Positions 10,214 through 20,379 of a DNA stretch of 64,000 bases are shown piece by piece. Within the stretch, counting starts at the first letter, position 1; every line of letters starts with the position of its first letter. This DNA is from Aldrovandia affinis (lineage: Eukaryota > Chordata > Actinopteri > Notacanthiformes > Halosauridae), in NCBI GenBank assembly GCA_029706075.1, contig JAINUG010000383.1, forward strand, positions 310,001 through 374,000, in the 5' to 3' direction. The notes beneath the pieces were generated by a model that saw only the letters and a list, made by a program, of their open reading frames with translations, was not told the origin of the DNA and searched no databases. The translations under genes and the position numbers were made by a program.

Positions 10214-13200
10214 CAAGCGCTCCGGACTCAGGACGTTTGTTTACGCTACGCCGTTTACCGGGGAGCGCAACGGACCCGCGCCCCTCAGCCAACCTACCGT
10301 GCGCTCGCGCTCAGCCCAGCGTGCTGGGGTGGGGAGCGCACCCCGGTTTGCAGCGGCGTGGAGTTTGCAGCAACGGCAGGGGTGAGGCAGGCCCACGTCC
10401 GTGGCGCACACGAAGGGACACGCGCCTGCAGCCGGCCACACCGGCACCTCGCTTTCCCGGTCCCGTCAGAATAGGCACAGCGCTTTTTCACCGTCTCCGT
10501 CTAATTTGCAGCTCACCCACACGGCAGCAGTCAGAGGGGGGCCCGATTCCCCTTTACTGCCTCGGTGTCTGTTCTTCAGAGCCAGAGCACATCAGAGGTG
10601 CTGCTCCATATCTACACAAATTAATGGCTTGCCGTTTTCTCTCCCTCTCTTTCTCCGCCTGTGTCTCTCCCCTCATTTGGATCGGTTTGAAAGTAGTGCG
10701 ATGGATTAAGATTGTTCTTTGGGCACAGCAAATTGAAACCAAACCACATGAGCGGGTAAATCTAGAAGCACATGAGTTCAAAATGTAAAAAAAGCAAAAA
10801 ACTTGCTAAAACAATTTTTTGTGCGTGCGTGTCAAATTGAGCTGTGATGCAGTGGCTTCATCAGCCGGGCACAAGTGCTGGTAGTAATGGCTGCTTTCAT
10901 GCAGTGGAGGAGTTCTTCCATGAATGCCAAAGCTGTAAAGTGGATTACTGGAATGGAGTGGGATATGTCTCAATTAATTTTATTATTTTTTAAATATTTT
11001 ACGTTGAGAAAGCGGGAGGGAGTCTCATTTGATTTACAGGGTTGTGTGTCCGCGCACTACCGCCCACTAGACCACAGAAGACTTTCGGTAAAAGAGGAGG
11101 TCAGGAAAAGAGCCCGCTAAGACTGTCGAGGTTCATTAGGTAGAGGCCAGCTCGGTGATTGGACCACTTCTCTTCTGCCTTTTTATTGGCAGGATATTGC
11201 ATCAAGATGAAAAGAGCACTGGACTGGAATGGCACAACAAAAAGAGCTGTGAAAGGGCTGTAGATTCTTGTCTCAAATCTTTTCACAGATTGTAATATAT
11301 ATTTTTTTGCCAAACAATGAATTACCCTTTCTGCACTGGGCAAAAAACCCAACGTTAAGTCTATATTTGTCTCAAGATGCATCGTCGCAAATTCAAGATT
11401 GAGAGCGTACTAACTCTCTGCTGTAATTGTGAAGTCGAGAGGTTGCAATGGAGAAGACGAGCTCAAACAGTGAGGTGCATAATTGTAAGGTTCGTTTGGA
11501 TATAAGTGACAGCGTGATTAAGCAACGCTGTCTGATTTTCACAGACTGTTCTAGTTCTATTACACAAGGTCTGGTTAGACCGGGGATGCCAAAGTGAAAT
11601 CATCCCTTTTCAAGCGTCGTTTCGCAGACTGGAAAAGCCGAAGAAAAAAAGCAGGACGGTAGGAAAAAACAAGCAGTGGCCAGTGCGGTTGGTATGCGGA
11701 CAAGGCCTCACTTTTCTCGGCTGTGGAAAGACTCCTCCCACCCCCACCACCACCCCCCATCCAGGGATTTCTAGGTCTTGCTCCCACAAGTGTGAATTAA
11801 AGTACCACATGTGTCTAGCTTCGTGACTGTCACCGCATCTCAATAAGCAGGAGCCAGGAGATCAGGGTTTAATATGCCAGCGTCGGTTGCCAGCCGTTCG
11901 CCGCGCGTGCCCGGGGTGATATTCTGTGGGAGGAACGCTTGGCGTAGGTCGTTCGTCAAACGTTCGAGCTGATCTCGTCCGTGAGTCCGCCAGTTTTCCG
12001 TCTGCGTTGCCTCTTTTCACGGATCCTGGAGCGCAGGATCAGGTGGCGTCGTGTTGAGGTGGGGGGGCAGGCGCGCGGGAAGGGGGTGGGGGCGGGTGGG
12101 CCCGTTCTCCGACCGTGGGCCCCCTCCAGAGTTCCACCGACACGGCGGGGGCGTGCGGCCGGTGGAGACGAGGCGCCCGGCTCTGCAGCCAAGCCCATTA
12201 CTGCTGCATTGGATGTGATGTCACATTCTTAATTGTTCTGTGGCGGAAAGAGGAACAATGCAATCAGCTTAGCCGGATAAACCGTTGCGGCAAATGGCCC
12301 GGAAGAATCCCCCGGAAAGACTTTGGGAAAAAATGGGCTACACTTCACAACTGATATAGGATGATGAAATTAACAGCCCTTGCAGACACTTAGATTAATT
12401 GTGAGGGACTGTGCTGCTGGGATCAATAGCCATTTGGAATAACATGAGGGAGCACAAATCAATCTGTGGGCCGCTGATGACAGCATCCCCAAGTTAATTA
12501 TTTTGTAAGCACGGTAAATGTAAGAGAGACATTATTTTGAATTTATTCTCAGAATGGGCAGACGGAAGGCTCGTCGCTGTCACCCTCTCCCCCCAAGGGA
12601 GTCCCGCCACCGTGGCCGGTGTGGGTTCCCGCCGTCTCTGGGGGCGTGGCGTACCCTCCTCCGACATAAACAGGCCGCTCTGTCAGCGGGGCGGGGGGCC
12701 CCGAGTCCCGGATTATCGTCATCCCGCTGCATTAGCCCGTGTCCGGTGGGACGCGAAGGCAGATGGCTCCGAGCGTCCCGCGGGAAAGGCGGCGATGATG
12801 CGCTTTATGAAGCTATCGATCCGATAAAGATCACCGCTCCAAATGCGACCGGAACGGCATCGCGGGGCGGGGACGGGGCGGGCTGTCAGCGCAGCGCCGC
12901 GCTCACGGCCTCTCACTCCTGACAGTCCATCAGGGTGTCTGCGTGGCAGCTCAGCTCGCACCAAAGCCTTTTTTTTACAATTCTGAATAATACGTCTGAG
13001 CTGAAGGGTCTCGTTTTACCCCCGTGCGGTACAAGGCATATTGAAAGCTGAGCTCCACTGAGTCCTGAAATTAAGTTTGAATAACACAATATTTTCACTA
13101 CCAGTGTCATTCATTCGTTTGGTTTTGTATGAGTCGCGCGTCATTATTATTATTATTATTTATTAATTTTGAGTTTTTTTCCTTTTCTTTTTTCTTTCCC

Positions 13201-14008
13201 CCCCCCAATGTTTTATTTTTTCCTCTCTCTCCTGATTTGGAATGCTCAGTCATATTTATAAGTCTGTCCCATAGCTTACGACATCCTTTGCCAATTCACG
13301 AGAGCGTGTCCACCTGAGCACAGCACAGTGTCCACGCTGCCAGCTGCCTTCTTTTCGCTATGCGGTCCGTCAGCCGAGCTACGAAGTGATCGCACAGGAG
13401 AAATGCACTTTGCGCGCAGGCTGCGGGTGCCCGATTCACCAGAGGTGTCACTGTTGTGCATTGAGACAGAGGAAATCCTGCCAACCGAGGCCCTCCCTCC
13501 CTGGGCGACCTCCCTATTTCCCCATGGGCATCCCCGGCCACAGTCGGCACTGGTCCGGTCCGGATTTGTCTCCGGGATGGTAATGTGAAATATGCAATGT
13601 GACACATCCACAGCTGGGTGTATACAATTAGCCATGTGCGTACTCAATGAATAAATGAGCTAAATAATCAGGCTCTTGTCGCATAACTGATTAAAATGAG
13701 CTGCCTTGCCGGTAGGTTGCTGTTAATTTTGTCCAGCGCTTAGTCCCTTCTCTGAAAAAGCAGTGAGTGCAGTTTTCACGGAGGTTGATTGTGGTATTTC
13801 TTTATGTGGGTTTTCTATATTTATTTATTTAAAATGCGTTGATTTGTGGAGGTAAGGTTTACAAGACAAGTGTTTCTCAACAAGGATATTAATCTTCTCT
13901 CCGGCTTCATTAAAGTCTGTACACGTTGCTGGAGCAAGGACCTAAAACGTCCAATCCAAATGCTTAAATGAGTTATCTTTGTCATTTGCATATTGTTAAC
14001 ATTTTGTT
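10214..14008. other. Intron sequence, no gene; GC-rich patches
   Basis: No exon, RNA gene or mobile element recognised. Two CpG-rich patches stand out by eye, at about 11880-12180 and 12550-12920, separated by AT-rich unique sequence. A TTA run lies at about 13142-13161. The many 60-120 codon frames on both strands in the GC-rich patches have no domain and are expected from base composition. Confidence 0.6.
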
Positions 14009-14102
14009 TGCTTTTTTTTTTTTTTTTTTTTCTTTCTTTCTTACTGCTTGTAATATATCCGTCATCTGTATGTTTGGTTAAAAAAAAAAAAAAAAAAAAA
14101 AG
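14009..14102. repeat. Facing poly(T) and poly(A) tracts
   Basis: A T-run of about 22 bases (followed by CTTTCTTTC) and an A-run of about 22 bases lie roughly 48 bp apart. They could pair as a homopolymer hairpin, but each run is the sort of tract found throughout this window, so pairing need not mean function. Confidence 0.85.
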
Positions 14103-15217
14103 GTCTTTAATTGTCTCATGTGGCAGTCTTCACCCCTCAAACTCCTACTCCCAATTTATTTTTTCTCAACTTGTTAAAAGTTCTATTTAGGTCACTTCAT
14201 TCAGAAAGCTTGCATGCGTCCTAATTAATTTGCCCTTTCTTTTGAAACACAACAGTATTTATATGAATAAGTCCCTTTGAGGTAATCAGTAAACCGCTTC
14301 ATATACAAGAGATTTCAATTAATTCAAATGTCAATTACCCCTGAGAGAATGAGGATTATTCAAAGTTATGTAAAATGTGGCTTTTAATTATGAATGGATT
14401 CAGTGCGGGGGGTGCGCTGCTGCGCTGTTGTCATGGGGGATCTGCGTTTGTCGATTTCTGAGGGTTGAAGCCTGATGTCGTCGCTATAAATTGACGATCT
14501 GGTGAGACCTTCCCCCTCCAGCTCCTCCACAGCACATTTCCTCTCTTCGCTGTGCTGTGGGCGGCAACGATTTGACATGCCGAGCGTGCGCCTCGGCGCC
14601 ACTCTCCGATACCCGCCATCTGATTCTCCACCTGCGGATCCGGCGAACACGCGCCTGCATTTCAGACGCAGCGTTCGTCAAAGGTTTGGCAGACAGAGGC
14701 GGCCCGGGAATGCCCTGAACCTAAATGAATATGTGCTGAAAAAGCACTCGTCTGCCCAGAGAGACAGGGCCCTCTTCCAATATTTTATTGATCTACTTTA
14801 GTTCAGTGAGACTTTCGATCTTTAGAGCTAAAGTTCACCCACACCCTCCGAAAGCACACACGCGCACAGACACGCACGCACACACACACACGCGCGCACG
14901 TCCACGCGACAACAGAAGTTTGCTTCGCGTTTTGCACTTTCGGCACTAGTCAATAGCAGGCGAATAGGAAGAAGCATAAGGCGGAGTGGAAAACACAAGG
15001 CAATGCACTGGGACCAGTCTAGAGAAGAAATGAGGTTTAAACACACACTGGACACTCAACCTCAGGTTAAAGCTGTTGCATGTGCATTGGCTGTGCCTGT
15101 TGGCAGCATAGACAGTTCATTTTCACAGGGCAATTATTTGTGAATTAGTTGAGTGATGAAAGTGTGATTTTTTGACAGGGTGCACCCGTATGCTAGTGTG
15201 AGTCTGTGTGGATTCAT
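14103..15217. other. Intron sequence, no gene
   Basis: The first part (about 14200-14400) is AT-rich unique sequence with several TAATTA-type motifs. A CA/CG-rich simple tract lies at about 14855-14895. No coding or RNA gene is supported. Confidence 0.6.
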
Positions 15218-15375
15218 CGCATTTACATTCATTCACTTGGCAGAGGCTTTTGCCCAAAGTGGCTTCCAAGGCCATTATGGCACCAGCACCAAGCGCAATT
15301 AACCAGCATAAGTACAATCGGCGGAACAGAATAGGCCGCAACACCGCAGATATTCAGAGTCGGTGCACTGCGCGG
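15218..15375 (-). mobile_element. Old SINE/L2-type tail fragment
   Basis: On the minus strand the sequence reads CCACTTTGGGCAAAAGCCTC then TGCCAAGTGAATGAATGTAAATG. This is a diverged copy of the same tail found in the SINE near 10.1 kb (AAAAGCGTCTGCTAAATG). The rest up to about 15375 looks like its degraded body; no clear A or B box remains, so the left part is uncertain. Confidence 0.6.
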
Positions 15376-16473
15376 ATTCAAACGAAACGGTGACAGGCGG
15401 GCAGGTGTCTACTGTCGAGGAACACCTGCCAATTCCTCCGCGCCATATTTTTATTGCAGCACCGGCGGCACTGTAGGTGTGGATCATTACCGAACCCCGA
15501 GCAGGGGTGAGGATTAGTGGTGTCGTTTCTGAGTGCATGGTGCTGCTTTGAGCTCTCAGACTGCAATTTGGTCTTTCGCGTGGACCCGGAAAAATATGCA
15601 TCAGGGAACCATCGCGCTGGCCTGTGATGATTATTATTTTTCTCATAGATCTGGAATAATAAGCGTCGAGGAGCCATCTGCTTTGCAGAAGCTAATTAAC
15701 TTCTCCTCACTTTAAAAAATGTGTTTGACAAATGAAGAAAAATGATTTATAATGGGGGGCGGCAGATTTCTTAGCAGACCGTCAACGGAGGGGGGAGAAG
15801 CCGATAAAATGAGACAAATGAAGGGGGAGTTGAGAGAGAAGTTTCCCGCCGCCTTTGTCTCCGTTGGCAACTGGAGGCTGAACTTTGTGAGCAGATGCTG
15901 CTCGTATCTGTCTCCGGCGCAGGCCCGAAGACGGCCCTCTTTCAAAGCCAAAGTGACGTTTTCATTTGCGTCCCTCGCTCGGATCCACGTCGGTCCGCTT
16001 CCTCCCCTCTCCTTCGCTGAAAGATGCATGTTTCAGCATCCCTCCCACCCGTTTGCAGAGTCACGTGATCGCCATTTAAAGCAGCGTAGTGTGTTTTTTT
16101 TTTTTTTTTTTTTAACCTGCCGTAAGTAGGTAATGGGGCCCAGGTAAATGAGTCGGCTAGAGTTGCCATCATCACTCCCTTGTCAGGCTCCACTTGCGTG
16201 CCCGCCGCTCGTCGGTTCTGTGGGGGCTGAGGCGATTCCACGGGCCCGCGTAGAAGGCCTCTCCGCCAGGCGAGTGGAATCGTGTCTGGCAGGCCGGCCA
16301 TATGCTAATCGAATGCCTACAAGGATGAGTTTTATGTTTTATTCACACTAATTAAATATCCTAAACCGCCGAAGCACCTGGCGTGGACAATTTACATTTT
16401 GCTGTGCGAGGGGAAAAAATGAGGAAATTTAAGAAAACAAATTCAGTTTAGAAAATGTATAAATAAAAAGGAG

Positions 16474-16476
<3 letters not shown>
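15376..16476. other. Intron sequence, no gene
   Basis: Mostly unique sequence with a T-run near 16097-16114. Open frames on both strands (up to 125 codons) have no recognisable domain. Nothing else to report. Confidence 0.6.

Positions 16477-16511
<35 letters not shown>
16477..16511. repeat. (AT)n microsatellite
   Basis: A pure AT run of about 35 bp ends exactly at the start of a Tc1-type terminus (CAGTGCCC at 16512). Tc1/mariner elements insert at TA, so the array is a natural target, or it may have grown from the duplicated TA. Confidence 0.93.
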
Positions 16512-16514
<3 letters not shown>

Positions 16515-16765
16515 TGCCCTCCAGAATTATTGGCACCCTTAGTAAAGATGAGCAAAAAAGGCTATGTCTTTGTTGTTCATCAGCTTGATCTTGCACTCAA
16601 AATTTTTGAGAAATCTAACCTTTAATTGAAGTAAAATTATTGAAAGAAAAAAAAATCCTTATCAAAAAATAACAAAATTCTCATAAAACACATGTGCCAC
16701 AATTATTGGCACCCCTGCCTTCAGCACTTTGTGCTTCAGTGCCTTTGAATCGGCCCTTTGGTCTC
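16510..16765 (+). mobile_element. Tc1-like transposon end, one terminus only
   Basis: After a TA, the sequence CAGTGCCCTCCAGAATTATT and then GGCACCC is the terminal repeat of a common fish Tc1/mariner group. ATTATTGGCACCCCTG recurs at about 16702-16717, as in the subterminal repeat of these elements. No transposase coding and no inverted second end follow, so only the left end survives. The right limit is approximate. Confidence 0.78.
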
Positions 16766-19689
16766 TCAATGTAGCATAAAATCACGGCCTGCTGCGGCAG
16801 GTTATCAGAAGTCACTCCGCGTGGCTCTTATTAATGCCCCACGCTGCTCCCTCATTCTCCCATCGTCACACGAGACTACAGGCAAGAGTCGATTTCTCTC
16901 CTGTTGACATGGCTACAGAAGCACCCGGAATCTGAGTGCATTCAAAAGAAAATGGTCACACTGCAGTGCAAGCGTTTTCATACTTGGCTGTAGAGTTGTG
17001 TCTCTTGGTGACACATTCGGTCATTCTCCGCACCGGGCTGACCTTCTGGCTCCGTTACGTTCTCTCGCTCCCGGCGGTTGGCCGAGGCCTCGGGTCCGCT
17101 TACTGTCGCCACCTCAAAACCTGAAACCTCGGCCAGATTTAATCCAGTGTCTCATTTTTTTTTTTTGCCTCGTTCCTGTGACCTTGTTTGTGCCCAGGAG
17201 CCTCTCCGTTGTGCGGCCTCACGCACCACGTCCCAAACGGTGACGCAGGACTCCTTTTGCTGAGTGCGAGTGTCACTGCTAGCGATTCCTTTTGAAAATG
17301 CCTGCCCAAAAAAGCAGGAAGCAAAAGGAAGTCGCAAGAGCATCATTGTTTTGACCTGAAAAAAACAACCCAAAAAAACGAGCCAAAAAAACGAAGCTCT
17401 CAGAATGCCTTCGTCGTTTCAGCCAGAGTGGTATCTTTGCTGGCTGGATCTTAACGGAGTTGGCGGCGGATATCTGGTCTGTGCTGGTTCTGCAGCAGTT
17501 CGTGCCATTTTGTCAATTCATTTTCAGTAGCGGGAAAGTGATAGCATTCATGTTCCGCGAAGTGCGCAGTGCTGGCTCCGGTGCTTCGGTGCGTCTTTTT
17601 GGAAAGGCGCTTATCTGGCGGCCCAGCCCGGGCGCCGTTATTAGGGAATGACAAAGGGAAAGGAGCGCCAGCGCGCCGCATCGTCGCAAGAGGCCAAATA
17701 GAATCTCCCGAAAGAATATTGGACGAGTCGGAAAAAAAAACAATGTTTTTATCACAACAGCATTTCCTACCGTCTGCTCCCCCACACACACACACACACA
17801 GCCCACACCCCCCGACCAAAAGAGCACTCTGTGATAAACTATCGTTCCCACAGCTTCCTCTGCATTCAATTGAACTTGTTCCAAAGTTGCTGCGAAAAAA
17901 AATAATAAAAAGGCCGCCTCTGGTAAGGGCATCTTGTCGGAATCAAGGTGAACACGCAGTGAGATGTTACTCATTGTGTGCCAGCACCCAGGGGCTCAGC
18001 AGGCCTCCTCCCTGGCTGTGCTTCCCCACCTGGGGGGCGTCTCTACAGGGGCAGAACACGGCTAATGGAATATCAGAGCACAAGTGAAGCCAGATACGGG
18101 GGAGGGAGGAAGGGAGTTTGTATTGCTGTCCAGGAATAATAATTTAAAGAAAGTATTTTGCATCAGCAGGGCCCTTCTGCTGTCGTGATAATAACAGGTC
18201 ATTAGGTTCTTTTTTTCATCCGAGGGAATGCCTCTTCGTTCATTTTTTTTTTTTTTGGTGCACCGCATCGTTTTCAATTGCTTTCCAGCACGCGCTGTGC
18301 TGTGCCTCCATGTTGTGTGCGTTCTCTCCGCAGGCTTGTCTAATTGGATCTGACCACCTGCGGTCAGGGCACACGACTTCATGGAAACGCTCAGGTGAAC
18401 GCAAACCTCCACGCGCCTTTGTGCTGCTTCACTCTCTCGTCGGGCAGAAGAGCCTGTTTCTCAAGGCTACGGATGTGATCGTATTATAGATTATAGATTA
18501 CAGCGAGCAGATTTGCTCACGGTGGGGTAGTTAAGTGATAAATAAAGCTGTTAGGTTTAATCTAATGAAGCTGTTTTGGGTTGTTCGCCTTAATGTGCTG
18601 GGTGGCTTGGAGGGCCCCTCTCGTGAGGTAAAAGATGACATGCCGCCATCAGTCAGCCGCAGCGTCCGTGGAGTGGGTCCGTTCTCCCGACGCGTTTCTG
18701 ACCACATTCATCTTCCGCCGCTCCCCTCGCCCCTTAAATAAATTAGCCCGTTGTCACCGCAGGAGAAGGTTTCCTGAGACCCGGCGCACGAACGCGGTTA
18801 GCGAAAAATAAAGTTTTTTTGTGCGGGCCGTTGTTTTAAAAACGCGGGAAAAAAGCACGACCGCGCAGCTGTGAAAATTCGGCAGCTGGGGAATGACAGG
18901 CGTCGGATGATCGGTGGGGCGGATGGCTAATGGAGGCGGGTCAGCGCGATTTGCTGAGTCATGACGGCGACAGCCGGGGAGAGCCGAGTGATGCGGCGTT
19001 TTTGCGCGGCGGCGGCGGCTCGAGGAGGAACGGCAGAGCGGGATGCACAGGAATGCAGAGTCAGCCTTCGCCGGCGCCGCCGGGTCAATACGCAGCTCCG
19101 CATCTGCAGGGAGAACAAAGAAATCCTCTTAATTGCCTGTAATGTCCTCCCTCCTCTGAGGGAGAGAGAGACTGCAGCTTAGGATGTGCAAGAGAAATTG
19201 AGATATCCTCTGTTCACCTCTGTGTCTGTCCTCTCTCCTTTGTGTTTCATTTCCACCTGGCACGCGGCCATCCCTGAGCCTCCACCAGCGCCGTTTAGTT
19301 GCGTAATAACTCTTGTAGTGGGAGGTTATAATCGTCCGCAGAGCGCGGGCCAGGTGCTCTGGTTGCACGCCATCCCTCTTCTCGCGACGCGGGGAAACGT
19401 CAGCCAGCACAGCGTTCCCTGTGCAGACGGAAGGGCGGGTTACTTTTGTGGTTGGTCTTCCATAAGCCATTTCGCATCTTGTCTGATTGTGGTGTGTCGA
19501 GTGGTTTACCCGCTCAACACAAAGCAATCGAACACTCCAGAGCCTCTCTCGCCAATGACGGTGAGACCACGGTTTTGTGCTCACCTGAAAAAGGGCCGCT
19601 GGTAACTAGTACGCGGTTTAGGTGGCTGGAAAAGTTGCTTAAGAAAAGTTTGGTAAATTTCCCTGGAGTATCGTACCCTTTCAGGGTAT
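16766..19689. other. Intron sequence, no gene; GC-rich patch near 18.9-19.1 kb
   Basis: Unique sequence with T-runs near 17155 and 18241 and a short CA run near 17783-17800. About 18880-19100 is CpG-rich. Open frames of up to 172 codons occur on both strands across 17.5-18.1 kb but show no domain and no matching splice sites in the Sidekick frame. Confidence 0.6.
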
Positions 19690-19797
19690 TTTAGCGGTTA
19701 AAGAGGGGTGTGTGTGTTCTTCTGTGTGGCATGATGAGCCTAGATGGGCCGAACGGCCTGTTCTCATCATGATGTATTCTTATGTTCTTATGTTCTG
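19690..19797 (+). mobile_element. 3' tail of a 5'-truncated retroposon
   Basis: AGATGGGCCGAACGGCCTGT, then TCTCATCATGATG and a short TTCTTATG repeat, is a tail I recognise from dispersed fish retroposons (GGGCCGAATGGCCT followed by TTATGTTC repeats). Only about 100 bp is present. The parent family and the 5' limit are uncertain. Confidence 0.6.
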
Positions 19798-19822
19798 GTC
19801 TGCTCAGGAATGGCGCCCCATG

Positions 19823-20379
19823 TACACTACCGTTCAAAAGTTTGGGGTCACCTGCTGGAAACTATTTTTATCTCATAATTGACAATGCTTTACACCGTAT
19901 ACATTTCTGTAAATACTTTAAAATGACAAAAAACACATGTAACAATGAACAAAATGAACATCAAAGAAATGTTCAAGAAAATTATATTGAAAATTGAATC
20001 TTGGATTCCTCAAAATAGTCACCCTTTGGCGTGAGAATAGCCTCACAAACAGTGGCCATTCGGTTAATACGTTTTAGCAGGAAATCACCCGACATGTTTT
20101 CCCAGCTATCCTGCAGCAATTCCCAGAGAAACTTGTGGGTTGCTTTGCTTTGACTCTTCCTTTCCAGTTTGTCCCATACAAGTTCTATGGGATTGAGGTC
20201 TGGACACTGGGCAGGCCAGGTCTTTAGTTTGAGTTGTTGTTCACATTCCTCCTTCACCAGATAGTTCTTGCACAACTTCAAGGTGTGTTTCGGGTCGTTA
20301 TCTTGCTGAAGAATGAAGGAGTGCCCGATTAGCCATAGTCCAGATGGAAGGTGACCCCAAACTTTTGAACGGTAGTGTA
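19823..20379 (-). mobile_element. Internally deleted Tc1-like transposon with intact ends
   Basis: The left end starts TACACTACCGTTCAAAAGTT and continues TGGGGTCACCT. The right end is its exact reverse complement, giving 31 of 31 matching bases (19823-19853 and 20349-20379), both bounded by TA. Total length is about 557 bp against roughly 1.3-1.6 kb for a full fish Tc1 element. The inside keeps the C-terminal half of a transposase on the minus strand, starting almost directly after the right end, so the DNA-binding half is deleted. Both ends are intact, so it could once have moved using transposase supplied by another copy. Confidence 0.93.
19985..20341 (-). pseudogene. Tc1-like transposase, C-terminal fragment
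   Basis: The frame reads FILQQDNDPKHTLKLCKNYL, then LKTWPAQCPDLNPIELVWDK and LERKSQSK. These carry the second Asp (QQDNDPKHT) and the acidic third position region (DLNPIE) of the DDE/D catalytic core of Tc1/mariner transposases. The N-terminal paired-type DNA-binding region and the first catalytic Asp are missing, so no transposase can be made. It is read against the host gene's direction. The Met-initiated frame that begins at 20407 runs through the transposon end and is not a real start. Confidence 0.9.

Noticed and set aside
10093-10788. 231-codon + frame
   Set aside because: Starts inside the antisense SINE and runs into CpG-rich unique sequence; no domain and no splice logic.
14009-14102. 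Poly(T)-poly(A) pair as a structured RNA
   Set aside because: Only homopolymers pair; such runs are common across the window and no other conserved pairing is visible.
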